A stretch of 64,000 nt of DNA from Pseudomonadales bacterium (GCA_028281635.1 JANQJM010000224.1:62001-126000), one strand, 5' to 3'. Positions 1 to 8,875 are shown, counted from the stretch's first letter. Program-made: numbers and translations. The notes: generated by a model from the sequence alone, not told the origin.

Positions 1-446
1 AATGTTTGCCTCAGGCACTTCATTGCTGAGCAAGGGTTCTACATTCTTTAATGGCGCTGCACGCATTCAAACTGCCCAACGTTGACCAAAAATTTTGCTA
101 GTCCGGTATAACACAAGCTAGTTTATTTTTTACGACAAACATAGATCCTGCTTATTGCAAGGCTCCTGGGGGTACTTCAAATCCTAGATTGAATGTCGTC
201 AGAATCGAAGCCAACTGAAGAAGTACCGCGGGATTTCCTTCTACTGCACCAATTCCTGTTTGCTTGTAATGAGCCGCTTGCTGAATCCACACAGCTCCCT
301 ACTGATTATATCGAACAGTCTCAATTGACTGAGCCGCTTGCAATCGAGCTGGTGAGATTCACCAATAGTTAAGCTAAGCATACTTATGATTCAGGGGCGG
401 CTCCAGGCGCTTTTCTCTAACCTATTGTAATTATTAGAGTTTTGTC
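1..446. other. Non-coding stretch left of the first ABC operon
   Basis: I see no convincing gene on either strand. The short open frames here have no ribosome-binding site or recognisable sequence. An 11-base word (gagccgcttgc) occurs twice, near 271 and 330, which I consider unremarkable. No copy of the TGTTTC-N5-GAAACA palindrome found elsewhere in the window is visible, although a strong -24/-12 promoter follows at 448. The left edge may hold the end of a neighbouring gene's untranslated region. Confidence 0.5.
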
Positions 447-463
447 TTGGCACGGTTCTCGCA
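447..463 (+). promoter_or_regulatory. Sigma-54 (-24/-12) promoter for ATPase 1 and permease 1
   Basis: The sequence reads TTGGCACGGTTCTCGCA, with GG at 449-450, ten bases, and GC at 461-462. It differs from the consensus TTGGCAC-N5-TTGC at one base of the -12 element. Predicted transcription start is near 474, about 140 bases before the GTG of the ATPase. Unlike the other sigma-54 promoters here, no paired palindromic activator site is seen about 60 bp upstream, so a different activator may be used. Confidence 0.55.
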
Positions 464-614
464 AGTTGATAGCACTGATGACACAGAACGGCGAAGTAAC
501 CAAATAGTCCCGGCGGCGTCTTACTAGCACGGCTCACACAAAAAACAGCCGCCGTTTTCGGCAGGCACACAAGGGGACATTGGGGCTGCCCCATTCTCCA
601 GAGGATTAGTAGAA

Positions 615-1346
615 GTGATTAAGCTAAACAACCTAAGCAAGGTTTATCGAACAGCCTATATGGAGACTACTGCGCTCCATAACATCAATATCAATATTGC
701 CAAGGGTGAGTTTGTCGCTGTCATGGGGCCTTCCGGCTGCGGCAAATCCACACTGTTGAATGTGGTTGGCATGATCGACAGTCCTTCCAGCGGCGAGTAT
801 TTCTTCGACGGCACCGAGGTCGGCCACCGTTCCGAGAACGATCTGGTGGAGCTGCGCAAGCAGAACATTGGCTTTATTTTCCAGAACTTCAATCTGATCG
901 ATGATCTATCAGTTGCGGAAAATGTTGACCTGCCTTTGTTGTATTTGGGTATCGCCAAGAAGGAGCGGCAAGCGCGCGTGCAGGAAGCCTTGGAACTGGT
1001 AGGGCTGGAAGCACGCTCGCGACACAAGCCACAGGAACTGTCTGGTGGTCAGCAACAACGGGTCGCTGTCGCTCGCTCGGTAGTCAGCCAACCTAAGCTC
1101 ATTCTCGCTGACGAGCCGACCGGTAACCTGGATACGAAAAATGGTGACGAAGTGATGGCCATGCTCGATCGACTTAAAGAAAAGGGCGTAACCATTCTTA
1201 TGGTGACCCACTCACCGGAACATGGCGAACGCGCGGACCGCATTATTCAGATGCTCGACGGTGAAGTAGTCAACGGTGACAGTGCAACCAGCTTGTCAGT
1301 CGTCGCCGATAATGGCTCAACAGAACAACAAGAAGTTCACGCTTGA
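615..1346 (+). CDS. ABC transporter ATP-binding protein, MacB/LolD type (ATPase 1)
   Basis: A 243-residue cytoplasmic ATPase that would power the FtsX/MacB-type permease encoded 18 bp downstream. Walker A is GPSGCGKST (about residues 38-46), the signature is LSGGQQQR (about 142-149), Walker B is LILADEP, and the switch histidine lies in MVTHSP. The N-terminal layout (KVYRT...ETTALHNI) is typical of LolD/MacB-type subunits that work with FtsX permeases. Translation starts at GTG 615, with AGAGGA about ten bases upstream. The acidic tail after LDGEVVNGD is slightly longer than in the second ATPase of this window (25712). Substrate is unknown; for this family, exported peptides, antibiotics or lipoproteins are usual. 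Confidence 0.93.
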   Translation: MIKLNNLSKVYRTAYMETTALHNININIAKGEFVAVMGPSGCGKSTLLNVVGMIDSPSSGEYFFDGTEVGHRSENDLVELRKQNIGFIFQNFNLIDDLSVAENVDLPLLYLGIAKKERQARVQEALELVGLEARSRHKPQELSGGQQQRVAVARSVVSQPKLILADEPTGNLDTKNGDEVMAMLDRLKEKGVTILMVTHSPEHGERADRIIQMLDGEVVNGDSATSLSVVADNGSTEQQEVHA

Positions 1347-1364
1347 TCACTCAGGACTCCTAGC

Positions 1365-3863
1365 ATGTTTGCTCACTACACAAAAATGGCGCTGAAAGCG
1401 CTTATGCGATTCAAGCTGCATTCTGCAATTAGTTTAAGCAGTCTGACTATTGGTTTTATGTGTTTTCTGTCCGCAATTTTATTGTCCAACTATGCAGACA
1501 GTTTCGATCGGGGATTCGAAAACTCAGACAAGATATTCAACCTGATGATCAGATCAGTCGGCGATAGCCCGCTACCGGATCGATTTCCTATCGTTAATCA
1601 GCCTGCAGCAAGATACCTTCGCACGGCCTTTCCTGATGTGCCAAATATTGTACGTGGCAGCAGTGGTTTCCCTCAGGCAGTAAGTTACAACGGCCAATCG
1701 ATAACGCTCGATACGAAATACATTGAACCCCGATTCTTTGACATTTTTCCACTGGAAACGGTGTTTGGTATCGAACAAGGTGAAGATCTACCCCCCAACA
1801 CGGCTGCTGTTACTGAAGAAGGTGCCCAGCTAATTTTTGGTCGCACCAATGTGGTAGGTGAACGGATAATTGTCGAGAACGAATACGACGTCACTATTTC
1901 AGCCGTAGTTCGGCAACCGGACTTCCCCTCACACCTATCTTCCGGTGTCGCCTTTTTCAATACAGATCTTTACCTACCGATCGCAATGCCTGACGAATTA
2001 GTTCGCCAGAGTATTCTGGAAAACGGGGGCGATCCTAATGAGGATCGGTGGGGTAACCAATCTGATTTCGTTTATATCGAATTTCCAGAGGACTATGACC
2101 TGGATGTTGAAGATTTCAATGCGCAACTGGATGAATTTGTCAAAAACACATTACCTGAAGAACGTGTAGAGATTCAGACTTATGAGTTACTGCCGGTTAA
2201 CGAGCTTGTGCCAACGCAACTGTCATTTGTGACAGGTGGATTCGACTTGCCGGATATTCTGATTGCTGCGGGAGCTTTGGTACTGCTCATCGGTTGCCTC
2301 AACTATTCCAATCTTGTTATCGCCCAACTGTCACTCAGGAGTCAGGAAGTCGGCGTGCAGAAGATTCTGGGAGCGAAACGGAGCTCCCTGCTGGTGCAGT
2401 ACTGTTATGAAACATTTCTGTTTTTGATGCTTGCCTTACTGGCTACTCTGCTGATTCTGATTTTTATTCTGATTCAACTGCAGGCCGCCGACGTTACCGG
2501 TATTAGCCCTGTATTGCTGCTTTCACCTTCCCTGTGGTCGACATTGATCATTGTGATGGTGATCATCGTGGCAATTGCAGGAGGATACCCAGCACTTCGT
2601 ACCGCCCTCGTGCCCTTAGTGACGATGATGCGTCCAAAAGGATCCAGCGGTTACTCTTCACGCATGCGTAATCTCATGGTTGGGTTACAGTTCTTCATCT
2701 CAGGGACATTGATGATTCTCGCTACTGTCATGTTTATGCAGAACCAGGCCATGACACAGCAGCTGGACGGAGATTTGTTGGATCCAAAAGTCGCTATCAA
2801 CGTTCCTGCTGATACTTTCGAAGTCGAACCAGAACTTCTGGCGACCGAACTCAAGCGAAACCCTGCAGTTATGTCTGTTACTCGAGTGGATATATTGCCC
2901 TGGGAGATTAGCAATTCTTCTTCCAGCTTTAGTAGAGATCGGGATCTCAACAGTTACACCGCTGAGCTATCTCGTCACTCCGTCGGTTATGAATTTACTG
3001 AAACCATGTCCCAACCACTCATTGCCGGGAGAGATTTCTCGCGGGAAAGATCCAGCGATGTACTTCCTAATTCTGGCGAACTGTCTTCTGCCAGCGGTCC
3101 ATTTAACGTCATCATCGATGACCTGGCTGCACAGAGCCTTGGTTGGGAGAACGCAACCGCAGCTATCGGCGAATCTATCTATCGTCGATATGACGCTAAC
3201 AACAATCGCGGCGAGATAGCCGTCGAGCTGGTTGTGGTTGGTGCTATGAGCGATCGTAAGTATGAGTTTCTCGATTTTTCGAGCTTCGGCGCCGAGGGAG
3301 ACATCTATATGCTACAGCCGCAGAATGCTGAGTATCTCATCGTTAAAGTAGATCGTGATCGTCTTAACGAAGGATTACAGCATATCGATTCGACCTGGAG
3401 TCAGCTCATGCCGGAGATCCCACTAAAGCGCACTTTCGTCGATGATCTTTTCTACCAAACCTACGGTATGTTTTTTGGCATCAGCGCCTCTATTGGTATC
3501 TTGTCACTCTTTGGTTTCTTCGTTGCGAGTATTGGTCTGCTTGGCAACGCGACCTTCATCACGAATATTCGGCAGCGAGAAGTAGGCATTCGAAAAGTAA
3601 TGGGAGCGAGCAGTAATCGTTTACTGCGCATGTTGCTGCTGGATTTCGCAAAACCGATATTAGTAGCCAATGCCCTCGCCTGGCCGCTCGGCTTCTTTAT
3701 TGGACAAGCCTACACATCATTTTTTGCGGCACAGGTGAACATCAACTTTATGCCCTTTTTGGTAAGCCTGGGATTATCTGCGGCTATAGCGTTCGCTGCG
3801 GTGTTTTCCCAGAGCTTGAAGAGCGCTCGAGTGCGACCGGCCATGGTACTACGTTACGAATAG
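1365..3863 (+). CDS. FtsX/MacB-like ABC permease 1 (two fused halves)
   Basis: An 832-residue inner-membrane permease, second gene of the ATPase 1 operon. The first half has a membrane helix near 20-42, a periplasmic MacB_PCD-like domain to about 290, and three helices from 295-435. The second half repeats the plan from about 440. Coupling-helix motifs that contact the ATPase are seen in both halves: SQEVGVQKILGA (about 326-337, Gln replacing the usual Arg) and REVGIRKVMGA near 725. The DFAKPI...AWPLG segment follows the second motif. It ends in MVLRYE, like most paralogues. It lies apart from the others and is the only one expected to have a dedicated ATPase partner without an adaptor nearby. 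Substrate unknown. Confidence 0.88.
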   Translation: MFAHYTKMALKALMRFKLHSAISLSSLTIGFMCFLSAILLSNYADSFDRGFENSDKIFNLMIRSVGDSPLPDRFPIVNQPAARYLRTAFPDVPNIVRGSSGFPQAVSYNGQSITLDTKYIEPRFFDIFPLETVFGIEQGEDLPPNTAAVTEEGAQLIFGRTNVVGERIIVENEYDVTISAVVRQPDFPSHLSSGVAFFNTDLYLPIAMPDELVRQSILENGGDPNEDRWGNQSDFVYIEFPEDYDLDVEDFNAQLDEFVKNTLPEERVEIQTYELLPVNELVPTQLSFVTGGFDLPDILIAAGALVLLIGCLNYSNLVIAQLSLRSQEVGVQKILGAKRSSLLVQYCYETFLFLMLALLATLLILIFILIQLQAADVTGISPVLLLSPSLWSTLIIVMVIIVAIAGGYPALRTALVPLVTMMRPKGSSGYSSRMRNLMVGLQFFISGTLMILATVMFMQNQAMTQQLDGDLLDPKVAINVPADTFEVEPELLATELKRNPAVMSVTRVDILPWEISNSSSSFSRDRDLNSYTAELSRHSVGYEFTETMSQPLIAGRDFSRERSSDVLPNSGELSSASGPFNVIIDDLAAQSLGWENATAAIGESIYRRYDANNNRGEIAVELVVVGAMSDRKYEFLDFSSFGAEGDIYMLQPQNAEYLIVKVDRDRLNEGLQHIDSTWSQLMPEIPLKRTFVDDLFYQTYGMFFGISASIGILSLFGFFVASIGLLGNATFITNIRQREVGIRKVMGASSNRLLRMLLLDFAKPILVANALAWPLGFFIGQAYTSFFAAQVNINFMPFLVSLGLSAAIAFAAVFSQSLKSARVRPAMVLRYE

Positions 3864-3876
3864 ATTAGAGTTCTAA

Positions 3877-4161
3877 TTATTGAGGGGCGTAAATTACCGT
3901 ACTCGGACTCGCGGCATCCAGAGTACCGTAGGTGCCGGGAGTCATCTCTCCCAAGGTCTGACAGCGACGCTTACGAACGAAGGATGCTGTGGTTGATTCT
4001 TTTCTACAGACGACCTGATCCCACAATCCCACGCTCTGATTGTAGTTAGTCAATTCAGCAGGCGTCATGCTCTCAAAGCGGGGCTGACTAGAGTTAGAGT
4101 TACAAGCCACAAGCCCTGTGACGCACAGGGAAACCAATAGGATACGGAGTGGATTCATCAT
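3877..4161 (-). CDS. Small lipoprotein, unknown function
   Basis: A 94-residue protein with a short hydrophobic leader and a lipobox LVAC (Cys20), so it should be lipid-anchored in the envelope. Three cysteines remain (Cys20, Cys53, Cys67), the last two possibly disulfide-paired. I do not recognise the mature domain (SMTPAELTNYNQSVGLWDQVVC). It is convergent with permease 1, 13 bp beyond that gene's stop, and a second small exported protein lies upstream at 4221-4385 on the same strand. Functional assignment is not possible from sequence. Confidence 0.7.
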   Translation of the reverse strand: MMNPLRILLVSLCVTGLVACNSNSSQPRFESMTPAELTNYNQSVGLWDQVVCRKESTTASFVRKRRCQTLGEMTPGTYGTLDAASPSTVIYAPQ

Positions 4162-4220
4162 TCTGACAACCGCGAACAGTCAAGAGAATCTCTGATTTTT
4201 ACTTTTTAGGCGGGAAAAAT

Positions 4221-4385
4221 CTACCTGACGGCGACAAACTGCTCGACAGAAGTCAGTAGCTCCTGGCAGAAGCTGGTCCCGGGCATATCGATTCCTGGGG
4301 TATAGCCACCTGCGAATGGTACCGCCATAAAAAGCGTTATGGAAAGAATAGATATAGCGTAGAACACGTAATCTTTAGTTTTCAT
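4221..4385 (-). CDS. Small membrane or secreted protein, unknown (54 aa)
   Basis: A 54-codon frame starts at ATG 4385, with AGGA about nine bases upstream, and ends at TAG 4221. Translation gives a charged start (MKTKDY), a hydrophobic helix of about 16 residues ending in FAGG, and a short tail with one Cys. This is the layout of a small secreted or single-pass protein. It sits just upstream of the lipoprotein gene on the same strand, so they may be co-transcribed. I recognise no homologue. The good ribosome-binding site and signal-like helix are the only support. Confidence 0.45.
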   Translation of the reverse strand: MKTKDYVFYAISILSITLFMAVPFAGGYTPGIDMPGTSFCQELLTSVEQFVAVR

Positions 4386-4760
4386 TGTTATTGTTCCTAA
4401 AGCGTTCTTTTAAGTGACGGTGCTTTCTTAGCGCTGGATTGAGCTAAGCTCGATTGAGCCAAATAGTATCTAGTCTTTATTTCTCCAACTATATGCTGCC
4501 AATTCCGTGCAAATTCTTACAGTAGAGCCTCAGGAATTCGGGCTTCCGTGCATGCCTAATGCCTACTCTTTGCAGGTTATCACATACTACTATCGTGCTT
4601 GGCAAGGCGTTTTTAAGCATTATTCGCAGCTCTTTTTCGCGGTGTCCCAATTGCTCTCAAAAGTGGGAAATTTCTACACACAAATTGCGCTAACCAAAGA
4701 TGTTCCAGGGGATAGAAAGGATACAGGTAAGAGGATCAAGAGCCTGAATGCTGGCTGCAA
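4386..4760. other. Intergenic stretch, nothing recognised
   Basis: About 375 bases between the small exported protein and the end of the molybdo-enzyme operon. The only long open frame (plus strand from a GTG at 4507) overlaps the end of the 4761 gene, has no good ribosome-binding site and resembles no family, so I leave it out. The promoter of the 4385/4161 pair is presumably here, but no clear element stands out. Confidence 0.4.
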
Positions 4761-5018
4761 TCAGATGCCTGAGTGAGCGCCATCGGAGTTTCGAGTCATT
4801 CCTACCATCTTGTTCAGGATGTGCTGAAATTCTTCCGGACTGATATCGATATGCTCAACCACTCGACCATAGAGGGTGATGGTCGGGACGTTACGGTCAC
4901 CAAATTCCTTCTGTGCCTGCTGTAAGCAATAGAGAACTATTCGCTCGCGTTTATTTAAACCATCCCGAACATCAGGCAGCAGCTCATCGAGGGCGGTGGA
5001 CAGAATTTCCCGTTCCAT
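4761..5018 (-). CDS. Hypothetical 85-aa protein of the molybdo-enzyme operon
   Basis: An 85-residue soluble protein encoded four bases after the stop of the molybdopterin oxidoreductase gene, so it is almost certainly translated with it. It is predicted largely helical, with a central segment (RERIVLYCLQQAQKEFGDRNVPTITLYGRVVEHI) that could be a small winged-helix-like fold. No catalytic motif is visible. It may be a chaperone, regulator or accessory subunit for the reductase, but that rests on position only. Confidence 0.65.
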   Translation of the reverse strand: MEREILSTALDELLPDVRDGLNKRERIVLYCLQQAQKEFGDRNVPTITLYGRVVEHIDISPEEFQHILNKMVGMTRNSDGAHSGI

Positions 5019-5022
5019 TCAC

Positions 5023-5799
5023 CTACAACCCTGCATACCAGACTGCTGCATTAACATCCTCCCACCAGCCACCGCGACCCTCATAGATGGACTGCAAACT
5101 ATCCACGACTTCAACACGCTCAACATACTTCGCATGTTTATAGCCGATTTGAGTTTCGATTCTGAGCCGCAGCGGTGCACCATTCTTCTCAGGTACAGGG
5201 CTACCATTTAATCCGTAAGCGAGTATCGTCTGTGGATGATTGGCAGCAAACAGATCGATGCTTTCATAGTAGGGTACGCCATTGGATTGGGTATCCATGC
5301 AATGAAAAACCACGTAACGTGCTTCAGGCTTTACACCTGCCATAGAAAGTAAATGGGATAAACGTACACCCGTCCATTCCCCAATCGCACTCCATCCTTC
5401 ATCACAAGTGTGTAACGTAATCTGGGTCTGTGATGGTTGAGACTGCAGTTCAGGTAAGGTAAACGAAAGTGGTCTGTCGACTAAGCCATCGACAGTAAAC
5501 GTCCACCCTGTGAAATTGGTCGCCAGGTGTCGTTGATAGTTCTCGTCACGAGGGGACGTCACTCCACTAGTTGGAAAGTCCAGAGTGCGGTCAGCAAGGG
5601 AATACTCCCTAACCAGCGGCTGCCCACGCAAGAGTAAATCATGAACGCTGTAATTCAACGCATCCGCTACGTCGTAGAGATTTCTGATCGACGCAGGATG
5701 GCGATAACAAGCCAGCGCGGCTCCACCTACACCTGCACTTACTAACGCTGCATGAAGAATTTCCCGGCGTTTGAACTTTCGCTTTACCATGTTAGTCAC
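5023..5799 (-). CDS. Molybdopterin-dependent oxidoreductase, sulfite oxidase/MsrP (YedY) fold
   Basis: A 258-residue protein with a twin-arginine-like leader (KFKRREILHAALVSAG) followed by an oxidoreductase molybdopterin-binding domain from about residue 95. Cys132 in HTCDEGW is the expected molybdenum ligand. GVPYYESIDL and GAPLRLRIETQIGYKHAKYVERVEV are characteristic of the family. It should be exported folded by Tat and receive or give electrons through the cytochrome b encoded immediately upstream, whose stop overlaps this start by 8 bp. This matches MsrPQ or sulfite-dehydrogenase-like pairs, though the partner here is b561-like rather than MsrQ. Met4 is an alternative start. Substrate (sulfoxide, sulfite or other) is not determined. 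Confidence 0.85.
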   Translation of the reverse strand: MTNMVKRKFKRREILHAALVSAGVGGAALACYRHPASIRNLYDVADALNYSVHDLLLRGQPLVREYSLADRTLDFPTSGVTSPRDENYQRHLATNFTGWTFTVDGLVDRPLSFTLPELQSQPSQTQITLHTCDEGWSAIGEWTGVRLSHLLSMAGVKPEARYVVFHCMDTQSNGVPYYESIDLFAANHPQTILAYGLNGSPVPEKNGAPLRLRIETQIGYKHAKYVERVEVVDSLQSIYEGRGGWWEDVNAAVWYAGL

Positions 5800-6610
5800 T
5801 CTCCAGCTTGTAACGGCCTGTAATCATGCTGCGGAAATGATTGATAAAGCCGGCAACAAACAACTGCACAACGTGAATGATGACGAAAAGCATGAGCAAA
5901 GAGATGAACACGAAGTGCAGGGTTCTTGCTGACTGCCTCCCTCCAAACACATCAAACAGGAAGGGCCATGCTGTGGTAATGCTATTAGACATGGTCAAAC
6001 CGGTTAGAATTATCAGAGGGATCAGGACAAACATAACGCTAAGGTAACTAAGCTTTTGTAAGCTGTTGTAACGTTTTACTTCCTCTCCATGCGCCCGTTT
6101 AAACTTCAGGTGATTAAGTATGTCCTGAGCGAGATTGGCAGGCTTTAACTCATCGAGGTTGGGTAACCAGGTGTTGCGTAATCTTCCACTGCTTAACAAA
6201 TGAGAGATGTAATAAATCCAGGCGATAACAAAGACCCATGCCGCCGTAAAATGTAAGGCGCGATTGCCTCCAAACTGGAAACCTTCCGGATAGTTGGCGA
6301 TTCGCACATAGGGTAGACGGTTTACCCGACCAATGATGCCTGTGACATTGAACGATGCTTCGCCAATCTTGAGCGTCATGGTAGGTGGGTCGGTGGATGT
6401 ATCACCGGCAATTTCAGCAATGGCCGGGGCGCCAAAATAACCCACATCTCCCCAATACAATCGGGGATGGATATTCAATATCCAGATTCCGCTCCACAGC
6501 AGAACAAAGATGGAGGCAGCGGCTAGCCAGTGCAGAATACGCGTGGTGAGCGGATAACGGAGATAAGTATTGGCACCAGCACTCATGGCTTCAATCGACT
6601 CCCGGGTCAC
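5792..6610 (-). CDS. Cytochrome b561-type membrane subunit
   Basis: A 272-residue integral membrane protein and likely quinone-linked electron-transfer partner of the molybdopterin oxidoreductase encoded next in the operon. Four hydrophobic helices carry haem-ligand histidines: TRILHWLAAASIF (His27), ALHFTAAWVFVIAWIYYISHLL, and TLHFVFISLLMLFVIIHVVQLF. The N-terminal arrangement and the long loop between helices 1 and 2 resemble thiosulfate-reductase or formate-dehydrogenase type cytochrome b subunits. The stop overlaps the start of the downstream gene, suggesting translational coupling. Confidence 0.85.
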   Translation of the reverse strand: MTRESIEAMSAGANTYLRYPLTTRILHWLAAASIFVLLWSGIWILNIHPRLYWGDVGYFGAPAIAEIAGDTSTDPPTMTLKIGEASFNVTGIIGRVNRLPYVRIANYPEGFQFGGNRALHFTAAWVFVIAWIYYISHLLSSGRLRNTWLPNLDELKPANLAQDILNHLKFKRAHGEEVKRYNSLQKLSYLSVMFVLIPLIILTGLTMSNSITTAWPFLFDVFGGRQSARTLHFVFISLLMLFVIIHVVQLFVAGFINHFRSMITGRYKLESD

Positions 6611-6626
6611 TATCGACTATCGCTTG

Positions 6627-7079
6627 CTACTTTCGCACCACCAAAAATACGCCAATTGCCATGAAAACGATACCAACGATTCTCTGTAAACTAATGGAGA
6701 CCTGGGGTGATCCCATCAGCCCGAACTGGTCAATCAACATCATCGAAATCAGCTGACCCAGTAATACAAAGGAAACAGCGTTGCCGATACCAAAATTTGG
6801 CGCAACCCAGGTGATGCTAAAGATATAGAACACAACGAAGAATCCACCGAAGTAAAAATACAGTGGCGTGTTATCGGCAACCAAAGCTCGTGGTACGCCT
6901 TCGAATGTCAGCATGTAAGCGATTGATAACAAGGTCGCCACAATAAACAGAATAGTGGCGGCTAATCCGGGACTCTGCAATTTCGTACTCAGTCCAGCAT
7001 TAAGCGCCGCCATGGTGGGGATACCGATACCAGCCATGAGCATAACCGTGGCATAGATGAAAGTGTTCTGTTGCAGCAA
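6627..7079 (-). CDS. DMT-family transporter, DUF606/YdcZ-like
   Basis: A 150-residue inner-membrane protein made of about five hydrophobic helices. It has the GIGIPTMAALNAGLS start and the SFVLLGQLISMMLIDQFGL segment typical of YdcZ/DUF606 proteins, which are half-length members of the drug/metabolite transporter superfamily and are thought to act as dimers. Length matches the family. It lies 16 bp upstream of the cytochrome b gene on the same strand and may share its transcript. Transported substrate is unknown. Confidence 0.85.
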   Translation of the reverse strand: MLQQNTFIYATVMLMAGIGIPTMAALNAGLSTKLQSPGLAATILFIVATLLSIAYMLTFEGVPRALVADNTPLYFYFGGFFVVFYIFSITWVAPNFGIGNAVSFVLLGQLISMMLIDQFGLMGSPQVSISLQRIVGIVFMAIGVFLVVRK

Positions 7080-7112
7080 GTTTGTGCTCCCGGGTGTTGT
7101 TAAGAGCGAAGC

Positions 7113-8609
7113 TTAATTTGCAACGCGGGCGATAAAGGGCTTGTTTTCCAGTGCCGCCACATCGACACCGTGAAAGCTGTGATCTACCCGGCCGTTTTTA
7201 GACATAGTCGTTACTATTATATCGACCTGGTCGGAATCGAGAGTTGCTACGTGCACGGGCATCGCGTTTTGCGCATTGTAACCACTGCCAGTATCCACTA
7301 ATCGAGTGCCCAGAAGCTCGCTGGTCCCTGCTCTGTACACACGCACTTCGGCACCCGCCAATACATAGTTTCCATGCTCATCCAGTACCTGTACCTGGAT
7401 AGATTGGCGAGTGTTGGTAGTCAACTCGTTTCGATACAAGTAATGAGAGGCCGCTGGATCATTGGCAGCCAGTGAGATATCCAAATCACCATCGTTGTCG
7501 AAATCAGCGATCTGAATACCATGATCAGAATCACCGCGGCGGATATTGTCAGGAATCTGATTTTCGAAATGGCTTCCCTTGTTAATGAACAGGTAATCGG
7601 GCATGCCAGGTTGACCGTTTACATAGCCAACAGTATACAGGTCTGGCAAGCCATCATTATTAACGTCTCCCCAGACTCCGGTTACGATATGATCATGGAC
7701 GGCGACACCCATCGCTGCTGCGACATCGGTAAAAGTACCATCTCCGTTATTGCGAAAGAGCGAATCATCTCCATACTCTGCGACATAGAGGTCCAGATCA
7801 CCATCGTTATCGAAATCTGTAATAGCACAGCCGACACCACCATCAATCAGTGGCCGCCGCGACTGATCCATATCTAACTCCATTGCCACGTCTGTGAAGC
7901 GGTCCCCATCGTTGCGGTACAGACCATCCCGATCACCATTTTGATTGGTGGTGAAGGCATCCAGATCCCCATCTTCATCCATGTCGAACCAACAAGTCCC
8001 AACCGTGCGACGAGGCTCGAAAAACCCTCTACTACGCGCCTGGTTACTAAACATGCCATTTTGATTTTCATAAAGAATGTTCGAAGCATTGCGTAGCGCA
8101 ATATGCAGATCGAGATCACGATCGTTGTCGAAATCGATGAAGTTCAATTGCCGTACATTGCCAACAAAATTAACACCACGCTCCGCTGCAACTTCTCTGA
8201 AACCAATCTCTCCGAGATTGAGCTGGTTTTCCAATAGCTTGTTGGCCGTCTCACCGTCGGCGTAACCGATATAGATGTCCTGGTCTCCGTCGCTATCGAA
8301 GTCTCCCCAGGCCACGGAACGGGGATTACCTCCTGCTGGCAAATTTAGATCTGCTGCGATATCGACGAATGTTCCGTCACCAAGATTCTCGTACAGGCGT
8401 ACCGGACGCTCGAGAAACACCACAATCAGATCCAGATCCTGGTCGTTGTCAAAGTCACCCCAGGCATTGGACTGACCGTAAGGGTCGGAGAATAGTTCTG
8501 GTTGTACGGCGGTGAATTGCAATTCGGCTGCGTAGCCCAAACTGCCAGAAAGAACTGCACAAACAAGTACATTGATAGATGCGATAGAAAGAACAGATTT
8601 TCCAGTCAT
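7113..8609 (-). CDS. Exported FG-GAP/VCBS-repeat protein with ASPIC/UnbV-like C-terminus
   Basis: A 498-residue protein with an N-terminal signal peptide ending near YAAE. About seven calcium-binding repeats of the DFDNDGDLDL type follow (for example WGDFDNDQDLDL, FIDFDNDRDLDL, ITDFDNDGDLDLYV), predicted to build an integrin-like beta-propeller. The last 100 residues (TGSGYNAQNAMPVHVA) resemble the ASPIC/UnbV domain seen in CRTAC1-like bacterial proteins. Such proteins are secreted or surface-bound; an adhesion or ligand-binding role is usual but not proven. It ends 33 bp upstream of the DMT transporter gene. Confidence 0.85.
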   Translation of the reverse strand: MTGKSVLSIASINVLVCAVLSGSLGYAAELQFTAVQPELFSDPYGQSNAWGDFDNDQDLDLIVVFLERPVRLYENLGDGTFVDIAADLNLPAGGNPRSVAWGDFDSDGDQDIYIGYADGETANKLLENQLNLGEIGFREVAAERGVNFVGNVRQLNFIDFDNDRDLDLHIALRNASNILYENQNGMFSNQARSRGFFEPRRTVGTCWFDMDEDGDLDAFTTNQNGDRDGLYRNDGDRFTDVAMELDMDQSRRPLIDGGVGCAITDFDNDGDLDLYVAEYGDDSLFRNNGDGTFTDVAAAMGVAVHDHIVTGVWGDVNNDGLPDLYTVGYVNGQPGMPDYLFINKGSHFENQIPDNIRRGDSDHGIQIADFDNDGDLDISLAANDPAASHYLYRNELTTNTRQSIQVQVLDEHGNYVLAGAEVRVYRAGTSELLGTRLVDTGSGYNAQNAMPVHVATLDSDQVDIIVTTMSKNGRVDHSFHGVDVAALENKPFIARVAN

Positions 8610-8633
8610 GTGATTGACCCTGGTTCTGTAAAT

Positions 8634-8710
8634 TGGTCGGGATGAGAGGATTTGAACCTCCGACCCCTGCCTCCCGAAGACAGTGCTCTACCAGGCTGAG
8701 CTACACCCCG
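8634..8710 (-). tRNA. tRNA-Pro (anticodon CGG)
   Basis: A full 77-nt cloverleaf on the minus strand. Acceptor stem is CGGGGTG/CATCCCG, D-arm GCTC/GAGC, anticodon stem CTGTC/GGCAG with loop TTCGGGA (anticodon CGG), T-arm GGAGG/CCTCT with loop TTCAAAT. Discriminator is A, followed by an encoded CCA. A partial second copy lies upstream at 8876-8930, and the sequences 5' of both copies are similar, so a duplication carried flanking DNA. Confidence 0.97.
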
Positions 8711-8763
8711 ACGAATTCTTGATGAGTTTAAAGCTAATTCAATTTTGGTCCTTGCTCAAATCG

Positions 8764-8872
8764 CTCCCCTTGCGGGGAGTGATGAGAGGAATTGATCGCG
8801 CACGTCCTGTGCGCGCCCCTAGCGGGCGCCCTCGCTTTGCGAGTGCGTCCAAATTTGTTCCAGACAAATTTG
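8764..8872. repeat. Hairpin-rich palindromic insertion inside a tRNA-Pro copy
   Basis: Five consecutive perfect short hairpins: 8764-8779 (CTCCCC/GGGGAG), 8798-8814 (GCGCAC/GTGCGC), 8813-8829 (GCGCCC/GGGCGC), 8831-8843 (CTCGC/GCGAG) and 8850-8872 (CAAATTTGT/ACAAATTTG). The last four fill the space between two fragments of the second tRNA-Pro copy, breaking it at the T-loop. The compact run of palindromes is what REP/MITE-like non-autonomous elements look like. From memory, similar hairpin blocks occur near tRNA genes in other gammaproteobacteria, but I cannot check that here. Confidence 0.7.
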
Positions 8873-8875
8873 TGT

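Noticed and set aside
391-594. Minus-strand frame of 67 codons before ATPase 1
   Set aside because: It overlaps the predicted sigma-54 promoter and leader of ATPase 1 and has no recognisable protein features.
4507-4776. Plus-strand frame of 89 codons
   Set aside because: It has no ribosome-binding site or family resemblance, and overlaps a well-supported minus-strand gene end.
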